Assembly (NCBI GenBank): GCA_022559845.1
Contig: CM040125.1
Coordinates: 322,221,829 to 322,285,828, forward strand
Source: Amorphophallus konjac
Lineage: Eukaryota > Streptophyta > Magnoliopsida > Alismatales > Araceae
Reading direction: 5' to 3'
DNA length: 64,000 bases
Shown: positions 32,783-44,599 of the stretch, in pieces
How the letters are laid out: each line of letters begins with the position of its first letter
Position numbering within the stretch: position 1 is the stretch's first letter
The notes under the pieces: model-generated
What the model saw: the letters and a program-made list of their open reading frames with translations, nothing else
Told to the model about the DNA's origin: nothing
Database searches by the model: none
Position numbers and translations under genes: made by a program

Positions 32783-34081
32783 CCACTCATATGGACCTTA
32801 TATACTCATTTTGTAAAAGGGACTACTCAATATGACGTGCAGACCACATTGGGTACTTCTGTGTTAGACTATCAAGATGTGCATTCACGGCAGTTTGCTC
32901 GTCATCTGGCACCATTAGTCACTTTAAGGCCCTAGAATCTTTAAGACCACTCAAAAGAAGAAAGATAGAGGATCTGGAATGTGAATGGTACCGTTGGTTT
33001 GATATGAATGACATTGTCATTTCTTTAAGCCATTTGTTTATGGCGACTGATCCGGAATGGCCGCCACTTATTCATGAGCTGATAGAAAAGTCAGCAGTGA
33101 TTACAGACAAGAGGCAGCTTTTGAGTAACTATACCGATACTGGAGAGCCAGATGTGCCGTACGAAGAAGACTTCAGTGTGGACAGGCTGTGGGCCGACCT
33201 TTTCTCTCTTAATTCTGTACATCCGTCACTTATCACCTTCTGGTCCTCCAAACTTTTTATCTCTGATATTCCCAGACCACCCGCGGTCTTGATTATTCTT
33301 TCTCCAGATTTACTCCAAGCTTCCCCAATTCCTCCTTTGCTCCTCGAGTAATTTTCTCAACTCTCCATTATACCCCCGCGTGGGCAATCTCTCATCCAAT
33401 CCTTCTCTAGCCTTTCAATTTCAACACCACCTCCTATTCCTTTCACGCATTGCTTTATTCTTGAAAATGAAAAAAATGTTAAAATTCAAACTTTCCAATC
33501 TTCCATCTCTATTGAAGAGACCTCCTATCTTACTCCGGAGTGTGCCCCGATCCAAGGGCCACTCTTTCAAGGTTCGTTAGTAGACCTCCTTTTCTCCTCC
33601 GACGAGGATGCTCCTTCTGTATCTCCTCATATATCCACTGCGTCTTCCTCTTCTTCTCCTTCCCCTTCTTTAGGTCAGGGTAGTTCGTCTAGTTCTTCTC
33701 CCTCTTCCTCTTTTAATAAGAGTCTTGGGGTAGCTACTCATAAAAAAGTCAAGGGTAGATAGATTCCCCGTAGGTTCTTACTAGATATAGCTAGAAGATG
33801 TCGGGCATGTTTAGCCCTTCCTGGTTTCTTAGAGGATTCGATCTTCTTGCCAGAAATAGAATGTGAGGATGTAGGCTCTATAGATAAAGGGTTTGGTGTT
33901 TATGAGATTATGAATGATGAAGACCCTATTGAAGAGGGGGATGAAGAATACAAAGAATATGAGGATGAGGCTGATGCTTTTGCTAGTGGCATGATAAGAT
34001 TCGACGAACCATCAGTCTTAGTAGAAGAACCCACCAAAGAGATTAATCTGGGTATCGAGAAAAAACCCTAGGATTGTCCTC
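32783..34081 (+). pseudogene. Tat protease-RT linker, decayed
   Basis: Short open pieces in several frames: acidic MNDIVISLSHLFMATDPEW (33004-33351), a Ser-rich low-complexity stretch (TCTTCCTCTTCTTCTCC, about 33600-33760) and an acidic tract with EEGDEEYKEYEDEADAFA (33847-34071). No enzyme motif is visible. The order and acidic character match the variable linker before RT in long Tat polyproteins. Confidence 0.6.
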
Positions 34082-35539
34082 ATCAGTAAAAATTTGCCGC
34101 CTTTCAAAGAAGAGGCGCTCATTCAAGTTCTTCTAGAATATAAGGACGTGTTTGCATGGAGTTAGGTGGATATGCCGGGTCTGGACCCTGCGCTTGTTGA
34201 ACACCGTCTCACACTTAAGCCAGGATTCATCCTGGTCAAACATCGGTTAAGACGTTTCCACCCTCACATGGCATTAAAGATGAAAGAAGAGGTCAATAAG
34301 CTTCATAAGGTCAGATTTATTAGAGTCGTCCTCCATCCCAATTGGGTGGCAAACATTGTCCCGGTCATGAAGAAAGACGGAAGAGTTAGAATTTGCATAG
34401 ACTTCTGGGACCTTAACCGCCCGTGTCCTAAGGATGATTTCCCCCTCCCTCACATAGACGTGCTAATTGATAATATGGCAGTGTACGAGACCCTCTCTTT
34501 TATTGATGGCTTCTCTTGTTACAATAAGATTCGCTTGGCTGAAGAGGATCAGGATAAAAGCTCAATCACTACACCTTGGGGCACTTACTGTTATGTGGTC
34601 ATGCCGTTTGGGCTCAAGAATGTCGGAGCCACTTACCAAAGGGCCATGATAGCTATTTTTCATGACATGATCCACATTTTTATAGAGGTGTATGTTGATG
34701 ATCTGGTAGTGAAGTCAAGAACAAGGATTGAGCATCCCGGGGTTCTAGCCCAGGTTTTACAAAGAGCACGGGAGTATCAGTTAAAGATGAATCCCAAGAA
34801 GTGCGTGTTTGGTGTTTCATCAGGAAAATTACTTGGATTCATAGTCAGCAAAAGGGGTATTGAGATTGATCCCAATAAGGCAAGGGCAATAAGGGATATG
34901 CCTCCTCCCAGGAATTTGAAGGAAGTTCAAGGATTGATCAGGATGTTACAATTTATTAGCCAATTTGTCTCCCATCATTCACAAAGGTGTAGGCCATTTT
35001 ACGAGCTTACTAAATCGGGAGTCAAATTTAATTGGGATGACAAGTGTCAGGCAGCCTTTGACGGACTAAAGGATTATTTGGCCAATCCTCCTATCCTGAG
35101 GCCGCCAGTTCCAAGCAAACCACTTGTTCTTTATATTTCTATCCTAGATGACTCTGTAGGTGCTGTCCTTGCCCAAATTGATGAAGAAGGAAAAGAGAGG
35201 GCAGCCTACTACTTGTCTAAGCTTCTTAACCCCTATAAGTAGAAGTACTCAGCCATGGAGAAGACTTGTGCTACTTTAGTCTGGGTAGTGCAAAAATTGA
35301 AGCATTATTTCTTAGCTCACGAGGTTCATCTTATTGCTCGCATGAATCCTATTAAGTTTCTCCTTGAAAAATCTGTTCTCTCTGACCGATTGGCACGGTG
35401 GCAAAGCTTTCTTTCTCAGTTTGATATCATCTACATTCAGCAAAAAACAATTAAAGACTATGCCATAGCAGAAATCTTGCTCATCACCCTCTCCCCAGAT
35501 TCGACCCTATTCGCTCGGAGTTTCCAGACGAGGAACTAA
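34082..35539 (+). pseudogene. Tat reverse transcriptase and first RNase H
   Basis: KNLPPFKEEALIQVLLEYKD leads into RT. A TAG at 34162-34164 interrupts AWSxVDMPGLDP. RT motifs follow: VRICIDFWDLNRPCPKDDFP (with Trp where Arg is usual), TPWGTYCYVVMPFGLKN, and the catalytic EVYVDDLVVKS. The thumb reads GKLLGFIVSKRGIEIDPNKA. RNase H follows (VLYISILDDSVGAVLAQIDE; the usual catalytic Asp region is altered), with TAG at 35240-35242 (NPYKxKYSAMEK, probably CAG). It ends with TAA at 35537. The YVDD box is intact but the frame is not. Confidence 0.88.
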
Positions 35540-36405
35540 TGTCCATCAATCAGCCCGATTCGATGTTGACATTACATTTTGATGGAGCTCGGAATTCACA
35601 AGGAAAGGGGATCGGGATTGTTCTCCAATCACCTAAGGGTATCAATATTCTGCTTGCCTCTCAGCTCGCATTTCCAGTTACAAATAATATAGCTGAGTAT
35701 GAGGCTCTTCTGGCCGGACTGCAGGCCGCTCAACAATTCGGTGTTACCCAATTACAAATTGTAGGTGATAATCAGCTTATTCTTCGCCAAGTGCTCACCA
35801 AATGTCGCACGCTCAATCCTAAACTTAAGCTCTATCAGGAACTGGCTTCTGCTTATGCCAAGCTTTTCACTAAACTAATCTTCATCCATGTTCCTCGAGA
35901 TCAGAACATTCTAGCTGATGCTCTCGCTGCCCTTACTTCCTCTTCGGTTTTCCTTCTCGAAAGGGACTTCCATTCCATCATTGTTCACAAGCATCTCACT
36001 CCTGCTATTAAAGATCCAACGTTCCTTAGTATTAAGGAGGAGGTGCTCAAGAAGTTTAAAGAAGGTGGAATCATTGAGAACAAGGAGATCATGTTATTAG
36101 ATCTAGAGGAAGAGGTGGATGATGAAGAAAAGCCGTGGTATTATGAAATTGCTAAATATTTTCAGGATCAATCTTATCCTGAAGAGGCCACGGCTGAAGA
36201 GAAGAAAGCCATCAGAAGAGTTGCTCAGAGATATGCTCTGGCTGGAGGAGTGCTCTATAGAAGAGGTCTCACTGTAGTGTTGCTTAGATGCCTTGACGAT
36301 GATGAGTCTTGGAAGGTCGTGGAAGAGGCACATTCAGGAGTATGTGGGGGTCTTGTCAATAGCCAGATGCTAGCTAAGAAAATCCTTAGATTAGGCTTCT
36401 ACTGA
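35525..36405 (+). pseudogene. Tat second RNase H (aRNH) and integrase start
   Basis: A frame shifted relative to RT carries a second RNase H: LTLHFDGARNSQGKG (first Asp), NNIAEYEALLAGL (Glu), IVGDNQLI (Asp) and VPRDQNILADALAAL (Asp). All four acidic residues are present. A duplicated archaeal-type RNase H at this place is characteristic of the Tat lineage. The integrase N-terminus follows: GGVLYRRGLTVVLLRCL, EEAHSGVCGGLVN and KILRLGFY, ending at TGA 36403 where TGG (Trp) is expected. Confidence 0.88.
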
Positions 36406-37395
36406 CCCACTCTAGAAGAGGACTGTTCCATCTATGTTCGAAGGTGTGTCAAGTGCCAACTGCATGCCGATAAAATTTATTCTCCGGCTTCTTCACTCCA
36501 TCCTATGCCCTCCCCATGGCCTTTCTCCATGTGAGCTTTCGATATCATCGGACCTCTTGGTGATTCAAACCTCCTTACAAAATTGAAATCATTTATACTC
36601 ACGGCCACAGAGTACTTCACCAAGTGGGCGGAAGCGTAAGCGTACACGAAAATCAAAGCGTCAACCATCTGCAAGTTTATAATGAAGAATATCATTGCAA
36701 GATTTGGCATCCCAAGTACCATCATCACCGACAATGGGCCGCAATTCATCTCTCAAGAGCTTCAAGACCTCTGCAACAGGTATGACATTACAGTGTATCA
36801 TTCATCTCCTAATTATCCGCAGGGCAATGGCCAAGCAGAGGTAACAAATAAATCTTTGATCAAAATCATTAAAAAAACATGTAAGGCTAATAAATTCGTG
36901 GATTGGCCAGAAAAGCTGGTGGAAGCTCTATGGGCCTACCGCACTTCCATTCGTACTCCTACTGGGCAAACCCCTTTCGCCCTCACTTATGGAATGGAGG
37001 CGGTAGTTCCTTATGAGATTCTTATTCCTTCTCTTAGAGTATAATTGGACAAGGATCTCTCTATTGACAAACGCCGTGAATCTCTCCTTGCTCAGTTGGA
37101 ACTCCTGGATGAGAAACGTCTGGCCACCATCGAGCATGCGCGCGTTTATCAAAATAGGCTTTTGCGTTTTTATCAAAAGAAAGTAATTGAGAGAAAATTT
37201 AAAATCGGTGAAATTGTAATCAAAAGAATCTTTGTAAAATCAGGTGGACCTCGTTCAAAACTCCAACCAAATTTGGAAGGGCCCTACATAATAAAAGAAG
37301 TTTATCCTGGCAATGTTTACAAACTAGTTAACGTCGAAGGGGAAGAACTGGCTCAACCTTAGAATGGATTGTACCTTAAGAAATACTACACTTAA
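36406..37395 (+). pseudogene. Tat integrase core and C-terminus
   Basis: PTLEEDCSIYVRRCVKCQ completes the zinc-binding domain. The catalytic triad is visible as AFDIIGPLG, TDNGPQF and GQAEVTN. The C-terminal domain includes NLEGPYIIKEVYPGNVYKLV and ends NGLYLKKYYT at about 37395. Internal stops: TGA in PFSMxAFDII (Trp expected), TAA in AEAxAYTK, TAA at 37042 (SLRVxLDKD, Gln likely) and TAG in AQPxNGLYL (Trp expected). Apart from these the frame is continuous. Confidence 0.88.
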
Positions 37396-38218
37396 GTCCT
37401 TTAAAAAAAGAGTAAAAAGAAAAAAGAAAGAAAAAAGATTAAAAATTGAAAAGTTGCAGGCTGGCATGGTGCATAGGCTGCGGAATCTAAAAAATCAAAA
37501 TTTCCAATTCATCCTTTAGTCTTGACAGTTTAACCTGGGGTCAATACATGTACATACTACACGTTTTGCTCTTAGCTCAGGTGGTTCAAAATTCGAGAAA
37601 AGTCAGAGCCAAACTAAGAGTGTAAAAACTTTACCTTTTCTCTTCTCTTCGGTTCACGAGAGGGAGTACGAGTAAGGAAATACCACCAAACCTACCCACC
37701 GCCCTAGCAGGTGGAAGTCAGGGCCCAAAAGGGAACAATGTTGCAAAGTGCAAGTACAATTAGGTTTTTATTTATTTAAAAGAAAAGAAAAAAAAGAGGA
37801 AAAAGAAGTGCAAAGTTACAAAAGAAAAGCATGTCAAGAGGGCAAAGTCTCCGCACGGAAAACCCTGGTCGTAAGCATGCATGAATAAGGGCAAAAGGCA
37901 ACAAAAATACCCTAAGCCAAAGACCGAACCCCAACATGCACGAGGGTAGCAGAGGGAAGCTTCCCAGTTCTCCGAAACCTCTCATGAACTTCCTCAACTT
38001 ATTCTTCACTTCCCCCTCTGTGGTATGTTATAAGCTCAAAGGATGGCAAAGACCGACTAAGAAAGATGGGCCGCAAGAGGATATGAGTAAAAGCATAAGC
38101 ACGTTGACCCTTTGTTTAAATCATTTAAGAATGATTAATGAATTTAAGATTGTGATAAAAAAATAAAATTCATAGATAAAAAAAACAAAACAAAAAATAA
38201 AAAAAATAAAAAAATAGT
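37396..38218 (+). other. 3' untranslated region of the Tat element
   Basis: A/G-rich non-coding sequence follows pol, with poly(A)-like runs near 37770-37800 and 38180-38215. I see no gene. It leads into the tandem repeats at 38219. Confidence 0.65.
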
Positions 38219-38515
38219 TTTCAATTAACGCCTTCATGCGGGGGCGTCATTTCTTTGATCAGCGTCAGTCTTCTTGTCGTTATTTTAAAATAAAAATAAG
38301 AATAAAAAAAAGGTTTTTCAGTCAACGCCTTCATGAGGGGGCGTCATTTCTTTGAATAACGTCGGTCTACAGGTCGTCATTTGAAAAAAAAAATATGAAA
38401 AAAAGTGGTTTTCAAATCAACGCCCGCGCAAGGGGGCGTCAATTCTATAATTAACGACTTTGTGTGGAGTCATCATTTAAAAAGAAAAAAAAGGAAAAAA
38501 AATTAAGAAAAATGA
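38219..38515 (+). repeat. Three tandem repeats of about 95 bp in the Tat 3' UTR, each with two inverted repeats
   Basis: Three successive units start near 38219, 38319 and 38412. Each has TCAACGCC(TTCATG)GGGGCGTCATTTC, a second inverted repeat (for example AACGTCGGTCTACAGGTCGTCA) and an A-rich tail. Tandem repeats in the region before the 3' LTR are known from Ogre/Tat elements and can seed satellites. The stems carry the same ACGCC/GGCGT core as the LTR and leader arrays. Confidence 0.78.
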
Positions 38516-38539
38516 AAAGAAGAGGAATTTCCTAATAAG

Positions 38540-39278
38540 CCCTAGAGAGGGGAAATCTCGTCGCCCGTATGGAGCGGCCAAAAGAGGTCCAACCAGACCG
38601 AACGAGGCCCAACTCCTCGAAGTGGTAGCCCCCGAGCCCGCTTAATATAAAGCCCCAAAACTCACTCGGTACAAGCACTTCCTCGGCGGCCTTCGGGTTG
38701 GGAAGTCTGAGCATCAGTTTGATCAGGAAAGCTCCTTTGGAGCCCCTTATTCCCTGTCCCGACCAAGCACTCATCGCTCGGGAGACCTCTCCTGGGCCAG
38801 TGCCTATCGCTCGGGATCACTGATGGAAGCTTATTGATCACGGCCGTTGCGGGTCCCTTAATGGCAGGAAGCTCAAGAGGACAGGGGAAACCAAGAGTCC
38901 GCGTGCTATAAAGAGTTCCCATGAAGGATGTAACCCCCCCTGAAACTCCTCTGCTTACAAGGATCAGTCGCACAAACATGCCACTATTTAAACTAGAACA
39001 ACCATACTACAGGAGGTAAGGCAAGGCGAGAGCCAAAAAACCCTGAGCAAGAACCACTTCACCTTTTGGTGGAGAGGGATCTCGCACTCCCATCTTCCTC
39101 CTAGCTCTTCCCTTTGCATCCGTGCTCTACTATTTTGCTGAATTAGGCATCGGAGGGTCTTCCCCGGGGTTCTATCCCTGGGCACCTCTGACTTGTTTCC
39201 CTTCTTACAGTTCACATTTCAAGGGTACGAGGACATCATCGTCCCCGCTCAGCAGTAGTGCGCGATAACCCCTCTTCA
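38540..39278 (+). repeat. 5' LTR of the Retand-like Tat element (start approximate)
   Basis: GC-rich sequence ends CTCTTCA just before a Tat-type PBS. TATA-like motifs occur at about 38644 (TATAAAG) and 38907-38915 (TATAAAGAG). The left boundary is not clear. A TG start could lie anywhere from about 38510 to 38570, and no second LTR is in the window to fix it. Confidence 0.6.
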
Positions 39279-39280
39279 TC

Positions 39281-39298
39281 TGGAGCCGTCTGTGGGAA
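39281..39298 (+). promoter_or_regulatory. Primer-binding site of the Retand-like element
   Basis: TGGAGCCGTCTGTGGGAA resembles TGGCGCCGTCTGTGGGGA, the PBS I recall from many Tat/Athila-type elements, with one C-to-A change near its 5' end. It sits 2 nt after the LTR. Confidence 0.75.
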
Positions 39299-39373
39299 AC
39301 GAACAAAGAGCAATCATAGTGTGAAGGAATTCTGGCAGGAGGACTATCGACGACCTGGGGAAAACCCTGGTGA

Positions 39374-40915
39374 TGGAAGAAGGTGCACCCTCTCTCCCCA
39401 CGGAGAACTCCCTGCCGAGCAACTACGCCAACGAGATACCTCCATCAGTGGCGGGGGAACGGCTTCCCGGTGAGAGCACCGACGCCCTCCAAACCCTCAA
39501 CGTAAAACTGGATGTCCTCGTAGATCTCATGAGGGCCCAGGCGGCCAGGGAGGAGAAGTCACAGCCCCCCCAAAAGATCCCCTCATGTGAAGATGCCTAC
39601 CAGTAAACCGCTGGAGGCGGTTTTACCCTCCAGGGGGCGGTGGCTCATTTGTAACTTGTCGGGAGGACCATCGCATGCCCCTCCCCCGGAGCAGGAAGCC
39701 TCCTCAACCCTGAGGAGGGAGAAGACCGAAGAACGCCAACCATTTCCGGAAGCCGGAGTCCCCGAGGAGCATCGGGACAGCATGCAAGTGCACCCCCCCA
39801 GCCCCTCGGGTCAGCGACAACCGGAGATGTCTCTCCGACTGTGAGACTTTGACAGGCATTTCGAGGAGCAAGAGCGCACCCTCTGCGCCTTGCAGAAGAC
39901 CTCTCATGTGGAGGACGAGGAGCGATCCCTGTTCTCTGACTATATTTTGAAGGTAGAGATATCCCCTACAATCTCACTCCTGACCTTCAAGTCATACGAC
40001 GGCCAGGGAGACTCGGCCGACCACTACGACAACTTCGACGCCCGGATGGCGTTGCATGGGACGTCTGACGTAATCAACTACCGAGCGTTCATAACCACTC
40101 TGGTCCAGGGCACTCAGGCTTGGTTCAGGGACCTCGCCCCCGTCAGCATCCACAACTTCAAGCAATTCAGGCGAGTGTTCAAGGAAAGCTTCGCTGGTAG
40201 CGGTCCACCCCGGTCAGTGGCGGGACTATTGGCTCTCAAACAGGAGCAGGGGGAGAAGTTACGGGATTATATCAACCGATTCAAATCGGAAGCCCTGTGC
40301 ATCCCTCGCCTAGATGTGGCCTCTTCCATCACCTCATTGATCGGGGGTACCCGTGACGAGAACCTGCGGCGCGAGCTAGTGCTGCATCCTCCCACCTCCC
40401 TGGCCGAGCTAGTGACCCTGGCCTTACGCCATGCAGAGTGCGAGGAAGTCCTCCATGCCTACCGTGGCACAACCGGCTCGGGTCGGGAGGGGGACAAGAA
40501 GCGACTGTCTGACCAAGGGATGGGCCAAGGAAAAAGGCAGAACCAGGACGGAGACCGAAAGGAGCGGTCCTGGAAGTACGAGCGGTATACCCCCCTTACC
40601 GCCCCCGTCTATGAAATCAATGAAGACATCAAAGGCTCGGGCCTCCTCAAGCAACCCGAGCCTATGAAGACCAAGCACCGCAATCACCGCAAGCATTGCC
40701 TATTCCACAGCAACCACGGGCATCACACCAGTGATTGCCATCAACTTCAAGATGAGATCGAGCGCCTCGTCTGCCAAGGACACCTATCCCAGTACGTGTC
40801 TGGGCAGAAGGAAGACCGAGGCACCCCCGAAGAAATCGACAATGCCCCCCGTGGAATCTACATCAACGTCATCACAGACGGCGCAGCATCAGGCGGAGAT
40901 AGCAGCCGAGGATGA
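39374..40915 (+). pseudogene. Retand-like gag
   Basis: The N-terminal part (MEEGAPSLPTENSL, ALQTLNVKLDVLVDLMRAQA) ends at a stop near 39603. A Pro-rich part follows in another frame (39587-39844) to a TGA in LRLxDFDRHFEEQE (Arg likely lost from CGA). From there the capsid core is open: ISLLTFKSYDGQGDSADHYDNF, AWFRDLAPVSIHNFKQFRRV, SVAGLLALKQEQGEKLRDYI and ELVTLALRHAECEEVL. A zinc knuckle-like CLFHSNHGHHTSDC precedes QLQDEIERLV. The family is the Retand branch of Tat, distinct from the AT-richer element to its left. Codons are clearly GC-rich. Confidence 0.87.
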
Positions 40916-40984
40916 AAGCATCACGCCGAGCGGGCGAGCTGAGCCTCCATTGAGCACTCTACGGCCTCGCAGACGAGCGGATCG

Positions 40985-41613
40985 TAGGCCCGGGTATTCT
41001 CCGACCAGGACCTAGAAGGGTTAACCACCCCGCATGATGACGCTCTCGTTGTATCGGCTATAATAAACTATTGTAACGTGGACAGGATCTTAGTTGACAA
41101 TGGTAGTGCCTCAGATGTATTATCCTATGAATGTTTCCTCAAGATGGGAGAGAATCCATCTAAACTCCACCCGATCCGAACTTCCCTCTGTAGGTTCAAC
41201 GGCCAGGCAACTTATCCCGAGGGAGCCCTGAGGCTACCAGTTACTATCGGCACCCCGCCTAAAATAGTTACGGTTATGGTAGACTTCATCGTGATTAAGG
41301 GGATGACGACATATAACGCTATCTTCGACTGAGGCATTCTTAGCAGAATGAAAGCGGTGCCCTCTACCTTTCACCAAAAAATGAAGTTCCCAACCAAACA
41401 TGGCGTAGGGGAAGTCCGAGGTAACCATGCATTGGCTAGACGGTGCTATATAATCTCGGTCAAAGCCACTAGGCCGGAAGGGAAAAAAGGAGTAAAGGGA
41501 GCCGAAGAGGGACCCGCAACATCTGAGCCCGATGGCGAGTTGCTAACGGTCTTCCTTAACGGTGACCCGACTCTAGCAGTAAAGATCGGACCCGATCTAC
41601 CTCTTGAGGAATA
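40985..41613 (+). pseudogene. Retand-like aspartic protease
   Basis: PHDDALVVSAIINYCNVDRI leads to the catalytic LVDNGSASDVL (Asp-Asn-Gly), then YPEGALRLPVTIGTPPKI and the second lobe TYNAIFD, followed by TGA at 41330-41332 and GILSRMKAVPSTFHQKMKFP. The family usually has FDRGIL, so CGA (Arg) has become TGA. The frame then runs to TAG at 41612 (PLEExEKYKDF). Confidence 0.85.
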
Positions 41614-42990
41614 GGAGAAATATAAGGATTTCATTACCCGGTATATCCGAGTCTTTGCGTGGTCTGATGAGCACCTTCCCGGTATCTCGGGAGATGTGGT
41701 GATGCACAAGCTCAACCTCGACCCAACGGTGGAGCCGGTCCAGCAACGCAGAAGAAAGCATGCCCCAGAGAAGCAAGCGGTCATCAAAGAGCAGATCATC
41801 AAGGGGCAGAAGACTGGTCTTTTTCGCCCGGTCCTGTACTCTACGTGGCTCGCCAACGTCGTCCTTCTACCCATGGCTTCTGAGAAATGGCGAATGTGCG
41901 TGGACTTCACTGACCTCAACCAGGCTACCCCGAAGGACTGCTACTCGTTACCGAGCATCGATCAACTGGTCGACTCAACCTATGGCAACGAGCTACTCAG
42001 CTTCCTAGACGCCTACTCCGGCTACCATCAGATCAAGATGGACCCGAGGACATCGAGAAGACCACCTTCATCACTGACTTCAGCGTACACTGCTACACCC
42101 AGATGCCGTTGGGGATAAAGAACGTCGGAGCAACATATCAGAGACTAATCAACCACATCTTCGAAGGATAACTTGGTCGGAACGTCGAGGCCTATATTGA
42201 TGACACGCTCATCAAAATGCCGAAGGTCGAAGACCACCTCGCCGACCTAGCCGAGACCTTCGACACCCTACTGAAGTGTAGCATGAAGCACAACCCTGCC
42301 AAATGTGCCTTCGGAGTCAGATCCGGGAAGTTCCTAGGCTTCCTGGTAACTCAGCGTGGAATTGAGGATAACCCCGACAAGGTTCAGGCCATCCTGGACA
42401 TGCGGCCACCCACTTGCATCAAGGACGTGCAACGCCTTACGGGGCGCATTGCTGCGCTCAACCGTTTCCTATCCCGGGCGGTCAAACGGTGCCTACCCTT
42501 CTTTAAATTGTTGAGGGGACCCAAAATGGCATCTGTTACGTTCACTTGGGACGAGGAATGTCAGAAGGTGTTTGCCGAACTCAAGGAATTCTTGGCCTCG
42601 CCCCCAGTACTGTCCAAGCCGGTCCAAGGCGAAGCCCTATACCTCTATCTCTCGGCGACCCCTTCTACACTGAGCTCGGTCCTGGTCAGGAATGACGTAG
42701 GGATCGAGAGACCAGTTTACTATACCAGTAAGGTGCTTAATGAGGCCGAGAAAAGGTACCCCGCAATCGAGAAACTCGTGCTAGCGTTGGTTACCTCGGC
42801 CAAGCACCTCCGAACCTACTTTTAAGGGCACTCCATCGTCGTATTGACCGGCGAATCTCTGAAGAAGATTCTCTTTCACCCTGAAGCCTCGAGATGCCTC
42901 GTCAAATGGGCCATCATGCTCGGGGCCTACGATATCTCGTATCGCCCCTGCTCGACCATCAAAGGGCAGGCTCAAGCAGACTTCATCACC
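41614..42990 (+). pseudogene. Retand-like reverse transcriptase and RNase H
   Basis: EKYKDFITRYIRVFAWS opens RT. Motifs: WRMCVDFTDLNQATPKDCYS, FLDAYSGYHQIKMDP, then a one-base frameshift near 42040, TQMPLGIKNVGATYQRL, TAA at about 42168 (FEGxLGRNVE, Gln expected), and the catalytic EAYIDDTLIK (YIDD instead of the usual YVDD). RNase H: LYLYLSATPSTLSSVLVRND, ERPVYYTSKVLNEAEKRYP, TAA at 42823 (TYFxGHSIVVL, Gln expected). Not functional. Confidence 0.87.
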
Positions 42991-43019
42991 GAAAGCACAG
43001 TCCCGAATGAAGCAATACC

Positions 43020-43565
43020 TCCACCAGCGCTCGGGCCCACTTGTGATCTATTCGTCGACGGGTCCTCCAACTCGGCCGGATGCGGCGCCGATGTCCTCCT
43101 CAAGTCCCCCGAATGAGAGGAGCTGCGGTATACCCTGAAGTTCAACTTCTAGGCATCCAACAACGCCTCCGAGTATGAAGCCCTTATCTCAGGGGCCAGG
43201 ATGGCTCCACGACTGGGAGCCGAGCATGTCAGAATCAACACTGACTCCCAATTGGTCGCTAGCCAGGTCAACGGTGATTACGAAGCTTGGGAGGGACAAA
43301 TGGTCAAATACCTCCAGGCAGTCAAGAGGATGGCCCAACTCTTCAAGAGCTTTGAGGTAGTCCGGATAGCTCGGGAGGAAAACTCCCGAGTGGACGCCCT
43401 CTCTTGACTAGCCTCGTCGCTCGAACCCGCAGGTACTCGATCGGTCTTCCTCGAAGAGCTCGGGGGACCGAGCATTGAATCCGAGCTTATGACCGTTGAC
43501 CCGGCACCCCCAAGAGACTGGCGGACCCCCTACATATCCTGGCTCTGGGATTCTCAAGAGCCCAC
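43020..43565 (+). pseudogene. Retand-like second RNase H (aRNH) and integrase linker, truncated
   Basis: CDLFVDGSSNSAGCGADVLL (Asp), TGA, RYTLKFNFx(TAG)ASNNASEYEALISG (Glu), NTDSQLVASQVNG (Asp), EENSRVDALS (Asp) and a TGA where Arg is expected. The linker APPRDWRTPYISWL continues to about 43565, where a SIRE-like LTR begins. The integrase and 3' end must lie beyond the nested insertions, outside the window. Catalytic acids are kept and only stop codons break it. Confidence 0.87.
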
Positions 43566-44374
43566 TGATAGACGCATGAAGGGTGAGCTAGAGGGGGGGG
43601 ACGAATAGGTCACCCCCAAATTCAATCTAACTCGAAGATCAACAACGTGAAATAAAACATAGTAAGGAACCTTTTCAATATTAGCCACGAAGCAACAAGA
43701 GAGGCAAAATCTCAGTGAGACTGAGACAAAACTAGTGCAAAGAACAAACACCTGGCGAGCTGAAAATAGAATAGCAGACGGGATCAAACCACACCAAGGG
43801 GACAGAAGATTTTTAAGGTGGTTCGATTGCGGTCAGCAATCTACGTCCACCCCTTACTCCACTGGAGTAAGGCTTCCTTAGACTAAGCAATGTAAAGCAT
43901 AGCAGACTCAGTCTGCAGACATCTGCTGTCGCACAGCTTGCCATAAGGGAGCAAATCCCTCAACACTGATCCTGCGACCTATAGGATCTGAACCTAAACT
44001 TGCCCCTGCAAGATCAGAACTGGAGGACCAACCTCCCTTCCTCTAAACCAGAGGGAACACACGAGTGTAATGCCTACACTCGCAACTGGAGAACCAATCT
44101 CCCTTCCTCTAAGCACACTTGGAGGGTAACAAAACAGTATGGAAGAAATGGGTGAAACAACTCAAAAATGAAAAGATGATAAGAAACCAGTCACTCAAAA
44201 CAACGAAAAATATAGCTTCCAGAGAAGCAGTCTTTCATGCTCGAAAACCCAACAATGATCACTCAAACACTTCAGGCTCTTCTCTCGAATAGGGAAATTG
44301 TTCTACACTCCGTGGCTGCAGATGCACTCTTTCTTTTTTAATCTTCAGCAGCAGCCTCTTGTTGTCTTCAGCCT

Positions 44375-44383
44375 CCTTTTATA
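44375..44383 (-). promoter_or_regulatory. TATA box of the SIRE-like 3' LTR
   Basis: TATAAAAGG on the minus strand, in CTGGCTATAAAAGGAGGC. The motif array lies entirely upstream of it. Confidence 0.75.
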
Positions 44384-44599
44384 GCCAGATGAGAGCGCGT
44401 GGCCAACACGATTCCTGCCCATTTCTTTTCACGGGTCTGATTCCCTTTTTGGTTCCACGTGTCAGGATCATTCTTTTTTGGTTCGTTGCCTCGGATCACG
44501 AGCCCTTAACCTGGTACCTTGACTTTCCCCGAACACAAGCTCGATCAGCCAATAAACCTGCCAACCAAAAGAGGATTTTAGTTGTGGCAACATAGACTA

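Larger units (their letters stand above)
16182..38530 (+). mobile_element. Tat/Ogre-like gypsy retrotransposon (interrupted by Tekay)
   Basis: Order on the plus strand: LTR (16182-17554), tRNA-Arg-like PBS, leader, gag, zinc knuckle, Pro-rich linker, protease (split by the Tekay element 21541-31961), G-patch, RT, RNase H, a second RNase H, integrase, 3' UTR with tandem repeats. The second RNase H between RT/RH and IN is typical of the Tat lineage. Without the Tekay insert it would be about 12 kb. A 3' LTR starting TGTAGACAC was not found before the Retand-like LTR, so the 3' end is missing or rearranged. The left flank is ATATC. There is no extra ORF upstream of gag, unlike classical Ogre. 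Confidence 0.82.

Noticed and set aside
16182..38530. Extra ORF upstream of gag as in classical Ogre
   Set aside because: The leader 17579-18719 has only short ORFs made of the inverted-repeat arrays, so I describe the element as Tat/Ogre-like rather than Ogre.
15532..43565. Integrase fragment at 15532 and the Retand-like element at 39374 as one split element
   Set aside because: Order is wrong for a simple split: the integrase lies upstream of gag, and the Retand-like copy is cut in the linker by another insertion. They are more likely two Tat copies.
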